This document shows positions 9,156-19,134 of a DNA stretch of 64,000 nucleotides, one piece after another. The stretch covers positions 4,570,501 to 4,634,500 of the forward strand of contig NC_011891.1 in assembly GCF_000022145.1 (NCBI RefSeq). Reading direction: 5' to 3'. The stretch is from Anaeromyxobacter dehalogenans 2CP-1. Its GTDB lineage: Bacteria > Myxococcota > Myxococcia > Myxococcales > Anaeromyxobacteraceae. A model generated the notes under the pieces. The model saw only the letters and a list, made by a program, of their open reading frames with translations, had not been told where the DNA came from and did no database searches. Each line of letters begins with the position of its first letter. Within the stretch, counting starts at the first letter, position 1. Made by a program: the position numbers and the translations under genes.

Positions 9156-9873
9156 CGGCGGGCGCGAGCCCGGCCTTCGCCATCCGGTCGGCCGCCCGCG
9201 CCAGCGCCAGCAGGTCCCCCCCGCCCACGCCGGCGTCCGAGCCGAGGACGATCCCCTCCGGCCCGAGCGACGCCACCATCCGCACCGCCGCGTCCACCGC
9301 GCCGCGTGGGCCCGCGCCGCCGGACAGCGCCAGGCCCGCCAGGTGGCCGCAGGCGCGGATCGCCTTCACGGTGCGTTCATCGGCGCCGGCCACCAGCACC
9401 CGCGCCGGCTCCAGCTCCGACTCGCGCAGCGCCGCGAGCAGCCGCCGGGTGAGGCGCTCGCGCCCGCGCAGCGGCACCGCCGCGACGACCGGCAGCCGCA
9501 GCTCGCGCGCCAGCTCGAGCTGGCGCGCCAGCACCCGCTCCTCCAGCGCGCCGCCCTCGGCCAGCCCGACCGCGCCGAGCGCCGCCACCTCCCGGCGGCC
9601 CAGCGCGTCCGGCAGCTCGGCGAGCAGCGCCTCCAGGCCGCGCGCCGGGATCCGGCGCGGGTGGATGCCGAGGGCCGCCCAGGCCGCGAGGCCGCCGCGG
9701 CGCAGGCGCCGGGCGGCGGTGGACACCTGGTCCCAGCCGCGGCGGATGGCCGCGGGCGTGGCCGTGACCACCGCGTCGCCGGACGGCACCAGCGCCCCCT
9801 CGATCCCGAAGAAGCGGAGATCGGCGACCTCGCGCGCCCCGAGCGCGCCGGCGTGGAGGAAGGCGTCGAACAC
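9046..9873 (-). CDS. TatD-like metal-dependent hydrolase
   Basis: A 275-aa amidohydrolase-fold protein. Resemblance to TatD/YabD deoxyribonucleases is seen in [41 protein letters not shown] and [12 protein letters not shown]. The canonical metal-binding HxH of the first strand appears degenerate (FDAFLHAG), so catalytic status is uncertain. The start is taken as GTG at 9871-9873, where homology-like sequence begins. It lies 68 bp downstream of cheR on the same strand. Its 3' end overlaps moaC by 110 bp in convergent orientation. Confidence 0.65.
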   Translation of the reverse strand: MFDAFLHAGALGAREVADLRFFGIEGALVPSGDAVVTATPAAIRRGWDQVSTAARRLRRGGLAAWAALGIHPRRIPARGLEALLAELPDALGRREVAALGAVGLAEGGALEERVLARQLELARELRLPVVAAVPLRGRERLTRRLLAALRESELEPARVLVAGADERTVKAIRACGHLAGLALSGGAGPRGAVDAAVRMVASLGPEGIVLGSDAGVGGGDLLALARAADRMAKAGLAPAVIRRVCGANVIRFLGVDPAGLRGRGSSARSARPSSR

Positions 9874-9941
9874 GGCGGGATCGTAACCGGCCGTGGCGGG
9901 GAAAGCCCGCGCGGACGCCGCGGCGGGGCGCTGCGGCGCGA

Positions 9942-10745
9942 TCAGCGCGGGCGCCGCAGCAGCGTCGCCCCGCCGTCCTCCACCCACTCCACCGGGAGCT
10001 CCGCCGCGAGCGGCAGCTCCACCGGGCCGAGGACCAGCCAGCCCCCGGGACGCACCGCGGCGAGCAGCGCGCGCAGCACCGTCGCCGCGACGGCCGGGTC
10101 GAAGTAGATGAGGACGTTCCGGCACAGCACCGCGTCGAACGGGGGCCCGGGGAGCGGGTCGCGGACGAGGTTGTGGTGTCGGAGCTCCACCGGCGCGCGC
10201 ACGTCGGGGTGCACCACCCGCGCGCCGTCCGAGCCGGCCGGCAGGAGCCAGCGCGCCGCGATCGCCGGCGGGACCCGCCGGAGCGCCCGCGGCCCGTAGC
10301 GCGCGCGCCGCGCCGCCTCGAGCGCGCGGGCGGAGAGGTCGGTCGCGAGGATCCGGTCGCCCGCGGCGGCGTCCCGACCCGCCTCGCGCAGCAGCATGGC
10401 GAGCCCGTAGGCCTCCTCGCCGCTCGCGCAGCCCGCCGACCAGAGGCGGAGCGGCGCCGGGCGGCCGCCGGCGAGCCGTGCCAGCGCGGCGAGCTGCTCG
10501 GGGTGGCGCCAGAACGAGGTCTCGCGCACCGCCGCCTGCTCCACCAGCGCCGCCAGCGCCGCGGCGTCACCCCCCGCCACCGCAGTCGCGAGCCGCGCCG
10601 GCGTCGTGCCCCGGTCGTCCGCGGCACGGTCCAGGGCAGCGCGCAGCGCGTCGCCCAGGCCGCTCGCGAGGGAGAGCCCCGTCTCCGCGGCGAGCGCGCG
10701 GGCCACCGCGGCGAGCGCCGCCGGCCCCGGGGCGCCGTCCGTCAC
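9942..10745 (-). CDS. CheR-type protein methyltransferase
   Basis: A 267-aa protein with the CheR layout: a helical N-terminal region, RETSFWRHPEQL, the SAM-binding LWSAGCASGEEAY, an ATDLS acidic loop, and FDAVLCRNVLIYFD. CheR methylates glutamates of chemoreceptors. It starts at GTG 10743-10745, which overlaps the cheW stop by 4 bp (GTGA), implying translational coupling. No receptor, CheA or CheB gene is nearby, so the target is unknown. The C-terminal residues (GGATLLRRPR) end without the TPR extension seen in some homologues. Confidence 0.85.
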   Translation of the reverse strand: MTDGAPGPAALAAVARALAAETGLSLASGLGDALRAALDRAADDRGTTPARLATAVAGGDAAALAALVEQAAVRETSFWRHPEQLAALARLAGGRPAPLRLWSAGCASGEEAYGLAMLLREAGRDAAAGDRILATDLSARALEAARRARYGPRALRRVPPAIAARWLLPAGSDGARVVHPDVRAPVELRHHNLVRDPLPGPPFDAVLCRNVLIYFDPAVAATVLRALLAAVRPGGWLVLGPVELPLAAELPVEWVEDGGATLLRRPR

Positions 10746-11308
10746 GGTGCCGCCGGCGCGCCCGCGCCCGCCAGCGCCGCGCGCAGCGGCGACGGGTCGA
10801 GGAGCGGGAGGACCTCGCCGCCATCCACGCACAGTCCGGCCACGAGCGGCGAGCCCCGCCAGCCCTCCGGCGCCGCCTCGGCCGGATCGCCCTCGAACAG
10901 CTTCGGCGCGTCCACCGTGCCCACCACGCGCTCCACCGCCAGGCCCAGCGCCGGCGCGCCCGCGAGGATCACCACGCGCGCGTCCAGGTCGAGGTCCGCA
11001 CGCGCGCCCGCCGCCGCGGCCAGGTCCGCCGCCACCACCGGCACCCCGCGCCAGGAGAAGGTCCCGAGCACGTGGGCCGGCGCCCCCGGCAGCGGCGAGA
11101 GCGCGACCATGCGGACCACCTCCGTCACCTGCGCCACCGGCAGGAGCGCCCGCCGGCCTCCGGTCTCGAGCACGAGGTGCAGCCCCGGGAGCGAGGCGCC
11201 GCCGAGCGCCGCGAGCGCCCGCTGCGCGTCGCGGAGCGCACCGGAGAGCCGGCGGACCTCGGCGGTGAGCGCCGCGCGCGCGGAGGCGGTGAGGAAGTCG
11301 TCGGGCAT
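10742..11308 (-). CDS. CheW-like coupling protein
   Basis: A 188-aa protein. A short helical N-terminus (about 45 residues) precedes a CheW/SH3-like domain with LVLETGGRRALLPVAQVTEVV, VLGTFSWRGVPVVAADL and RVVGTVDAPKLF. CheW links receptors to a histidine kinase. The ATG at 11306-11308 is used; the frame is open far upstream, but there it reads Pro-rich nonsense from a G-rich repeat tract. It is coupled to cheR by a 4-bp overlap. Confidence 0.82.
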   Translation of the reverse strand: MPDDFLTASARAALTAEVRRLSGALRDAQRALAALGGASLPGLHLVLETGGRRALLPVAQVTEVVRMVALSPLPGAPAHVLGTFSWRGVPVVAADLAAAAGARADLDLDARVVILAGAPALGLAVERVVGTVDAPKLFEGDPAEAAPEGWRGSPLVAGLCVDGGEVLPLLDPSPLRAALAGAGAPAAP

Positions 11309-11329
11309 CGCGTCGGGGGAGGATAGCGC

Positions 11330-11600
11330 AACCGGGGGGAGGGGGTGGGCCCGGGGGGCGGGGATGGGCGGGGGCCGGGGATGGGCGGGGGATGTGGAGG
11401 GGGGGCTTTGAGGGTGCGGGGGGTTCGGGGGATGTGGAGGGGGGGCTTGAGGGTGCGGGGGGCGGGGGCCGGATGGCGGGCGGGGGGGCTTTGAGGGTGC
11501 GGGGCGTTCGGGGGGCGTGGCCGTGTGGCCGGAGCCGGGGATGGCGGGATCGGCTTGCGAGAGGCTGGAGGGGGAGGCGCAGGGCGCGGGGGGAGATCGG
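11330..11600. repeat. G-rich, purine-skewed tract with short tandem copies
   Basis: About 270 bp upstream of cheW are strongly G-rich on the + strand, with many runs of 4-7 G. The phrase GATGTGGAGGGGGGGCTT followed by GAGGGTGCGGGG occurs twice in tandem and partly a third time. The spacing of the G runs could allow G-quadruplex folding. It also contains GGATCGGCTTGCGAGA (11547-11562), which recurs at 44709. No coding potential. Confidence 0.7.
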
Positions 11601-11612
11601 TGGAACGGAACG

Positions 11613-11824
11613 GGAACCAATCGAGACATCGCTGACAGTCGGGGTGAGGCGGGCGTAGAGCGGTGACGGAACCAGTCAGGACATCGCTGACAGTTCAGCG
11701 GCGAGCCTGGCGTCGAAACCAGTCGAGACATCGCTGACGGTTCGGGGTGAGGCGGGCGTCGAGCGGTGACGGAACCAATCAGGACATCGCTGACAGTTCA
11801 GCGGCGAGCCTGGCGTGGGTCGGT
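11613..11824. repeat. imperfect tandem array with GACATCGCTGACAG core
   Basis: Four copies of GGAACCArTCrrGACATCGC followed by TGACAGTTC begin at 11613, 11668, 11715 and 11771. They form two larger units of about 103 bp. Read on the minus strand the core starts TGTCAGCGATGTC, which from memory resembles the repeated terminal sequences of IS21-family elements. No transposase of that family is present, so this may be a decayed end or an unrelated intergenic repeat. Weaker copies may continue to about 11900. Confidence 0.65.
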
Positions 11825-12157
11825 GACACGGACTGCGACCCTTCAACCCCTCGCGAACGGTTCGGGCGGTGAGCCTGGCATCGGCGGTGACACGGCGTAC
11901 CTCCGCGCGAGACGCACTCACGGTGTAACGACGCAACTGCGCTCCGCCGGAAGGGACGGCGCCCAGTCGTGCGCCGGAGACGGCGCAGCGCGGACCGCTC
12001 CGCTCGCGGTGAGCCTGTGTATGAACCGCGAGCCAGACGCGAGACGGGAAGGCACGAGTCTGGACTCCCGGGGACATGACTCGCGAGCGCAGCGAACGTT
12101 TGCGACCCACACGGTCAGTGGATGGCGGTCTCACGATGCGTTAATATCTGCCCAATC

Positions 12158-12865
12158 ATGATGCGCGGCGCTCGTCAGCTCCGGTTCCGGCTCTCCCCTC
12201 CCCGCACCCATGGCGGGCGACGGGCGGGTGCGGGGCGCAAGCCCTCGGGAGCGCGGGCGGGGGTCTCGCACCACGGGCGGCCCGCGGTCACCGGCTCCAC
12301 GCCGGTGGACGTCACCTTGCGCGTGCTCCCGCACGTCTGGAACCTGCGGAGCCTGCGCGCGCTCCGCGTCATCGAGGAGGCGCTCGAGGCCGCCACGGCG
12401 GCTCGCAGCACCTTCCGCGTGGTCCACTTCTCGCTCCAGGGGAACCACCTCCACCTCATCGTCGAGGCGGAGGAGGCGCGGGCGCTCTCCGCGGGGATGC
12501 AGGGGCTCTGCATCCGCCTGGCGAAGGGGCTCAACCGCATGATGGGCCGGCGCGGGAAGGTCTTCGCTGACCGCTACCACGCGCGCGTGCTGGCGACGCC
12601 GTCCGAGGTCCGCAACGCGCTCGCCTACGTGCTGCTCAACCACCGGAGCCACCTCGCGCGGATGGGAAAGCCGGTCGGGCACGGGGGCGTGGACCGGTTC
12701 TCCTCCGGCTGGTGGTTCGACGGGTGGCGCGGCGGCGGACCTGCGATGACCACGGCACCGCCAAAGGTCACCGCGGCCCCGCGCACGTGGCTCCTCGCCA
12801 CGGGCTGGCGCCGCCGCGGCCTGCTCTCACCCGACGAGCTCCCTGGACGCCCGCCCCGCCGGTGA
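12158..12865 (+). CDS. REP-associated tyrosine transposase (Y1/IS200-like)
   Basis: About 235 aa. After a basic GGRRAGAGRKPSG segment, the protein shows the RAYT/TnpA_REP pattern: PVDVTLRVLPHVWNLRS, the HUH-type NHLHLIVEA, GRRGKVFADRYHARVL, and ALAYVLLNHRSH, where the tyrosine is the probable nucleophile. Such enzymes are domesticated single-strand transposases linked with dispersed palindromes. Two adjacent ATGs (12158, 12161) are possible, and an in-frame ATG at 12122 is less likely. A TAATAT hexamer lies just upstream at 12142. It is isolated between the repeat array and a gene-free stretch. Confidence 0.75.
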   Translation: MMRGARQLRFRLSPPRTHGGRRAGAGRKPSGARAGVSHHGRPAVTGSTPVDVTLRVLPHVWNLRSLRALRVIEEALEAATAARSTFRVVHFSLQGNHLHLIVEAEEARALSAGMQGLCIRLAKGLNRMMGRRGKVFADRYHARVLATPSEVRNALAYVLLNHRSHLARMGKPVGHGGVDRFSSGWWFDGWRGGGPAMTTAPPKVTAAPRTWLLATGWRRRGLLSPDELPGRPPRR

Positions 12866-13274
12866 GCCGATCTCGTCCCGGCGCTGCCCTCCCGCGGCGC
12901 CGTCGCGCGGACGAGCGCCGCACCCACGCACACGCCCCGCCCGCGCGCAACCTCGCCCGCGACCTCGACTCGCCCTCGTCAGCCCCTTCCGCGCAACTGG
13001 CTCCGGACCGCACCGCGCTCGCGCTCGGCTCGCCCCGCGCGTGCGCCACGCCGCCCGCCGCCACGCCGGCCCAGGCGGCGTCCGACGCCGCGAGCCCGTC
13101 CGTCCGCTCGCCTCGCCGCCAGCGCTGCCGCCGTCAGGCAGCCCAACCATCCGCGGGCCGACGCCGCCACCCCATACATGCGCCCGCTCGCCCCACCGCG
13201 CGGCCACGCACGCCGGCACCGCGGCTTCGTCCTGCAGCACCGCGGCCACGCCCTGCCGGCGCCGAGGGCCCCGC
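12866..13274. other. gene-free, C-rich stretch
   Basis: About 410 bp between the RAYT gene and the ggt stop. It has strong C-over-G skew on the + strand. Long frames exist here only because stop codons are rare at this G+C; none shows a recognisable domain or start signal. No clear hairpin terminator or repeat was seen. Confidence 0.5.
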
Positions 13275-14933
13275 CTACGGCACCGCCGCCCCGCCCTCCA
13301 GGAGCGGGTCGCTCGCGGCCTCCACCCAGCCCTCGGGGGCGACGCGGGCGGCGTGGGCGTTCGACCAGCGACGCTCGCGCCACAGCAGCCGGTGCCCCCT
13401 CGCCTCCAGCGCGCGGGCGGTGGCGGCCTCGAGCCCGTTCGGCTCGACCTGCAGCGCGTCGGGCCTCCACTGGTGGTGGATGCGCGGGGCGGCGAGCGCC
13501 TCGGCGAGCCCCATGCCGTCGTCCACCACGTGCGAGATCACCTGGGCCACCGTGGTGGGGATCGTCGTCCCGCCGGCGGCGCCGACCACGAGGGCGAGCT
13601 TGCCGGCGCGATCGAACACGAGCGTGGGCGCCATCGACGACAGCGGCACCTTGCCGGGCGCGGGGGCGTTCGCGCCGGTGCCGACGGCGCCGAACACGTT
13701 CGCGGCCCCGGGGGCGGCGTCGAAGTCGTCCATCTCGTCGTTGAGCAGGATCCCGGTGCCGGGCACGACCACGCAGGAGCCGAACGAGAAGTTCACGGTG
13801 GTGGTGAGCGCCACCGCGTTGCCCTCCCGGTCCACCACCGACAGGTGCGAGGTCTGGCTCGACTCCTGCGTGGGCGGCGGCGCGTCCACGACGGCGGCGC
13901 GCTCGCCCACCGCGGCGGCGAGCCGCGCGGCGCCCTCGGGCGAGACGAGCTCGCGCTCGACCTGGGCCGCGGCGGGCACGAACGCGGCGTCGCCGAGCAC
14001 CGCGCGCCGCGCGAACAGCCGCTTCTCCACCTCGGCCATGGCGTGCAGGAAGCGCTCGGGCCGGTAGCCGCCGGCCCGCGGGTCCTCGTGCTCGAGCGCC
14101 TGCAGCAGCCCGACCACGATGCTGCCGCCGGACGAGGGCAGCGGCATCGAGACCACCCGGTGGCCGCGGTAGCGCCCCTCGAGCGGCGTCCGCTCGCGGG
14201 TGCGGTAGGCGGCGAGGTCCGCCTCGGTCAGCACGCCGCCCTCGGCGCGCGCGGCGCGCGCGATCCGGCGGGCGAGCGGCCCACGATAGAACGCCTCGGG
14301 GTCGCGCCCGAGGGTCCGCAGCGTGCGCGCCAGCTCGGGCTGGCGGAGCCGCCACCCGGGCGCGGGCGCGACCGGCGCATTGCCGGCGCCGCGGTCGAGG
14401 AAGGTGCGCGCGGCCTCGGGGCGCGCGCCCAGACACGCGAGGCGGGCCCGCGCGGTTCGCACGTAGTGCAGGTTCACGGGCGCGCCCTGCTCGGCGAGGC
14501 GCGCGGCCGGCTCCACCAGCCGCCGCAGCGGCCGGGTCCCGAAGCGCCGCGCCAGCTCGGCGTACCCCTTCACCGCCCCGGGCACCGCCACCGCCAGGCC
14601 GCCGTCGAGCGAGCGCGAGGGCCCCGCCCCCGCGGCGCCGCCGGCGAACATGGTCGCGGACGCGCCGGCGGGCGCCACCTCCCGGAAGTCGAGCGCCACC
14701 ACCCGGTCCTCCCGCGCCAGGTACACGAGCGCGAACCCGCCGCCGCCGATCCCGGACGACTGCGGCTCGACCACGCCGAGCGCGAACGCCGCGGCCACGG
14801 CCGCGTCCACCGCGTTCCCGCCCTCCCGCAGCACCTGCGCGGCGGCGGCGCTGGCGGCGGGGTGGCCGGTGGCGACCGCGCCGCGCGGGGAGGCGGCGGT
14901 GGCCGAGAGCAGGAGGGCGAGCAGGAGCGGCAT
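13275..14933 (-). CDS. ggt: gamma-glutamyltransferase (glutathione hydrolase)
   Basis: A 552-aa Ntn-hydrolase precursor with a short N-terminal signal peptide (first 14-18 residues), so periplasmic. It shows GGNAVDAAVAAAFALGVVEP, SSGIGGGGFALVY, and the autocleavage/catalytic Thr361 in SSQTSHLSVVD. The oxyanion and substrate loops LTTTVNFSFGS and PLSSMAPTLVF follow. It cleaves gamma-glutamyl bonds of glutathione. It stands alone: a gene-free stretch lies downstream and glmU is divergent upstream. Confidence 0.94.
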   Translation of the reverse strand: MPLLLALLLSATAASPRGAVATGHPAASAAAAQVLREGGNAVDAAVAAAFALGVVEPQSSGIGGGGFALVYLAREDRVVALDFREVAPAGASATMFAGGAAGAGPSRSLDGGLAVAVPGAVKGYAELARRFGTRPLRRLVEPAARLAEQGAPVNLHYVRTARARLACLGARPEAARTFLDRGAGNAPVAPAPGWRLRQPELARTLRTLGRDPEAFYRGPLARRIARAARAEGGVLTEADLAAYRTRERTPLEGRYRGHRVVSMPLPSSGGSIVVGLLQALEHEDPRAGGYRPERFLHAMAEVEKRLFARRAVLGDAAFVPAAAQVERELVSPEGAARLAAAVGERAAVVDAPPPTQESSQTSHLSVVDREGNAVALTTTVNFSFGSCVVVPGTGILLNDEMDDFDAAPGAANVFGAVGTGANAPAPGKVPLSSMAPTLVFDRAGKLALVVGAAGGTTIPTTVAQVISHVVDDGMGLAEALAAPRIHHQWRPDALQVEPNGLEAATARALEARGHRLLWRERRWSNAHAARVAPEGWVEAASDPLLEGGAAVP

Positions 14934-15044
14934 GCCGGACCTCTACCACGCCGGGATCCCCCTCCCGATCGGTCCAGCGGGCACCTCCGGGCCCCCCGCC
15001 GGCGCCGCCCGGAGGCCCGCGCTCCGGGTCACACGTGCGCAGGC

Positions 15045-15074
15045 TTGATCGCAGCCCCCACCCGCGCCTAGCCT
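15045..15074 (+). promoter_or_regulatory. possible glmU promoter
   Basis: TTGATC (15045-15050) and TAGCCT (15069-15074) are separated by 18 bp. The second hexamer ends 8 nt before the glmU ATG, and there is no Shine-Dalgarno, as with other candidate leaderless genes here. The hexamers match consensus only partly. Confidence 0.3.
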
Positions 15075-15082
15075 CCGCGACC

Positions 15083-16549
15083 ATGCCACGCACCCGCACA
15101 CCGCTCGCCGCCATCGTCCTCGCCGCCGGCAAGGGCACCCGGATGAAGTCGAACAAGGCCAAGGTCCTGCACGAGGTCGCGGGCCGGCCGCTCGCGTACT
15201 ATCCGGTGAAGCGCGCCCTGGAGCTGGGCGCGAGCCCGGTGGTGGTGGTGGTGGGCCACCAGGCCGAGGCGGTGGAGGCGGCCCTCTCCGCCGCGCTCCC
15301 CGAGGCGCCGCTGCGCTTCGCGGTCCAGGAGCAGCAGCTCGGGACGGCGCACGCGGTGCTCGCGGCGAAGCGCGCCCTGCGCGGCTACCGCGGCCCGGTG
15401 CTGATCCTCTCCGGCGACACGCCGCTGCTCCGCGCCGAGACGCTCGAGGCGGTCGTGTCCGCCGGCCGCCGGGCCCGCGCCGCGGTCTCGCTCGCCACCA
15501 TGACCCTCGAGGTCCCGCGCGGCTACGGCCGGGTGGTGCGTGACGCGCGCGGCCGGCCGGCGCGCATCGTGGAGGAGAAGGACGCGACCGAGGCCGAGCG
15601 CGCGGTGCGCGAGGTGAACGCCGGGCTGTACTGCGTGGACGCGGAGCTGCTCTGGAAGAAGCTCGCGAAGGTGGGCACCGCCAACGCGCAGCGCGAGTTC
15701 TACCTCACCGACCTGGTGCCCATGGCCGCGCAGGCGGGCGGCGTGGCGGGCGTCGAGGTCCCCGCCGAGGAGGCCTCCGGCGTCAACGATCGGGTCGAGC
15801 TCTCGCGGGCGAACCGCGTGATGGTGGGCCGGCTCGCCGAGGCGTTCATGCGCGCGGGCGTGACCATCGAGGACCCGGCCCGCTTCGACTGCGACGAGGG
15901 CGTGGAGATCGGCGCGGACGCGGTGATCGAGCCGAACGTGCGGCTGCGCGGTCGCACCCGCGTCGGCGCGCGCACGCGGGTGGGCGTCGGCGCGGTCATC
16001 ACCGACGGCGTCCTCGCCGACGGCGTGACGGTGAACCCGTACACCGTGATCTCGGAGGCGCAGGTCGCCGAGGGCGCCATCCTGGGCCCGTTCTCGCGCC
16101 TCCGCCCGGGCGCCGACATCGGCCCCGAGGCGCACGTGGGCAACTTCGTCGAGGTGAAGAAGAGCCGGCTCGGGAAGGGTGCGAAGGCGAACCACCTCGC
16201 CTACCTCGGCGACGCGGAGATCGGCGCGGGCGCGAACATCGGCGCCGGCACGATCACCTGCAACTACGACGGGGAGCGCAAGAACCCGACGCGGATCGGC
16301 GAGGGGGCGTTCATCGGCTCCGACTCCATCCTGGTCGCGCCCATCGAGATCGGCGCCGGCGCCTACGTCGCGGCAGGCTCCACGCTCACCGACCCGGTGC
16401 CGGCAGGCGCCCTGGCGCTCGGCCGGGCACGCCAGGTGACGAAGGAGGGGTGGGTGGCCCAGCGGCAGGCGGAGAAGCAGATGAAGGGGACGGCCACCGG
16501 CCCGGCGTCCGCCCGCAAGGGCCGCCCGGCCGCCCGGCGGGCGAGTTAG
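15083..16549 (+). CDS. glmU: bifunctional GlcN-1-P acetyltransferase / GlcNAc-1-P uridylyltransferase
   Basis: A 488-aa cytosolic enzyme making UDP-GlcNAc for peptidoglycan and LPS. The N-terminal nucleotidyltransferase has LAAGKGTRMKS with VLHEVAGRPL. The C-terminal left-handed beta-helix is built from hexapeptide repeats (DGVLADGVTVN, LGDAEIGAGANIGAGTITCNYDG, FIGSDSILVAPIEIG). The tail is longer and more basic than usual (TGPASARKGRPAARRAS). glmS follows 36 bp later, so the pair forms an amino-sugar operon. Confidence 0.96.
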   Translation: MPRTRTPLAAIVLAAGKGTRMKSNKAKVLHEVAGRPLAYYPVKRALELGASPVVVVVGHQAEAVEAALSAALPEAPLRFAVQEQQLGTAHAVLAAKRALRGYRGPVLILSGDTPLLRAETLEAVVSAGRRARAAVSLATMTLEVPRGYGRVVRDARGRPARIVEEKDATEAERAVREVNAGLYCVDAELLWKKLAKVGTANAQREFYLTDLVPMAAQAGGVAGVEVPAEEASGVNDRVELSRANRVMVGRLAEAFMRAGVTIEDPARFDCDEGVEIGADAVIEPNVRLRGRTRVGARTRVGVGAVITDGVLADGVTVNPYTVISEAQVAEGAILGPFSRLRPGADIGPEAHVGNFVEVKKSRLGKGAKANHLAYLGDAEIGAGANIGAGTITCNYDGERKNPTRIGEGAFIGSDSILVAPIEIGAGAYVAAGSTLTDPVPAGALALGRARQVTKEGWVAQRQAEKQMKGTATGPASARKGRPAARRAS

Positions 16550-16585
16550 CAGCGCGCGCGCCCCGCGTGGTATTGAGGCGACCCT

Positions 16586-18421
<1,836 letters not shown>

Positions 18422-18483
18422 CGCGCGGGCCCGCGCCCGCGCCGGACCTCGCGCGCGGCGCGCGGGTGCGGTAGACCTCGGCC

Positions 18484-19068
18484 GTGGTCACCCGCCGCCT
18501 GTTCGTGGCCCTCGAGCCCGCCGACGCCGTGCGACGCCGCATCGGCGCCGCGTCGGACGCGCTCCGCGCGGCGGCCGGGCGCGCGGCCGGCGACGTCCGC
18601 TGGGTGGCGCCCGACGGCGTGCACCTGACCTTGCAGTTCCTGGGGGCGGTGCCCGAGGAGCGGGTGGAGGCGGTGCGCGCCGCGGTCGAGGCGGCCGCCG
18701 CCGGCGCCCGGCCCATGGCGCTCGAGGTGAGCGGCGCGGGCGGCTTCCCCAACGCGCGCCGCCCGCGGGTGGTCTGGCTCGGGCTCGGCGGCGACGTGGC
18801 CGCGCTGTCGGCGCTGGTGGCCGACCTCGGCGCCCGGCTCGCGCCGCTCGGCTTCGCGCCCGAGTCGCGCCCGTTCTCGCCGCACCTCACGCTGGGCCGC
18901 GCGCGGGATCCGCGCGGCGCCCCGGGGCTCGGCGGCGCGCTCGCCGCGCAGGCGCACGCCGACGGCTTCGGCTGGCGCGCGACCGAGCTGGTGCTGTTCG
19001 AATCGCACCTCTCGCCGAGGGGCGCCCGCTACGAGGCCGTGCTGCGCGCCCCGCTCGGCGGCGGGTAG
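18484..19068 (+). CDS. thpR: RNA 2',3'-cyclic phosphodiesterase (LigT/ThpR)
   Basis: A 194-aa 2H phosphoesterase. The two catalytic HxTx motifs are visible as HLTL at residues 47-50 and 134-137, with RLFVALEP at the N-terminus and PRVVWLGLGG between. It hydrolyses 2',3'-cyclic phosphates of RNA. It begins with GTG at 18484. The 62-bp gap after glmS has no obvious promoter, so it may be read through from glmS. Confidence 0.88.
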   Translation: MVTRRLFVALEPADAVRRRIGAASDALRAAAGRAAGDVRWVAPDGVHLTLQFLGAVPEERVEAVRAAVEAAAAGARPMALEVSGAGGFPNARRPRVVWLGLGGDVAALSALVADLGARLAPLGFAPESRPFSPHLTLGRARDPRGAPGLGGALAAQAHADGFGWRATELVLFESHLSPRGARYEAVLRAPLGGG

Positions 19069-19071
19069 TCG

Positions 19072-19117
19072 CTCCCGCGACTCCGCGCGGCCGCGCTGCG
19101 CTCGGGATGAGCGGGAG
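19072..19117. repeat. dispersed REP-like hairpin
   Basis: CTCCCGC (19072-19078) pairs with GCGGGAG (19111-19117), enclosing GACTCCGCGCGG and CTCGGGATGAGC words. The same words recur at 25172-25322 and 59476-59605. It lies between the convergent thpR and sensor genes and could act as a bidirectional terminator. Confidence 0.5.
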
Positions 19118-19134
19118 GGAGCCGGGCCGCCGCC

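Noticed and set aside
12866..13274. Possible genes in the C-rich stretch after the RAYT
   Set aside because: Open frames here are Pro/Ala/Arg-rich, lack start signals and overlap one another; none resembles a protein family.
16550..16585. glmS ribozyme or riboswitch
   Set aside because: The gap to glmU is only 36 bp, too short for the ribozyme, and no structured leader is seen.
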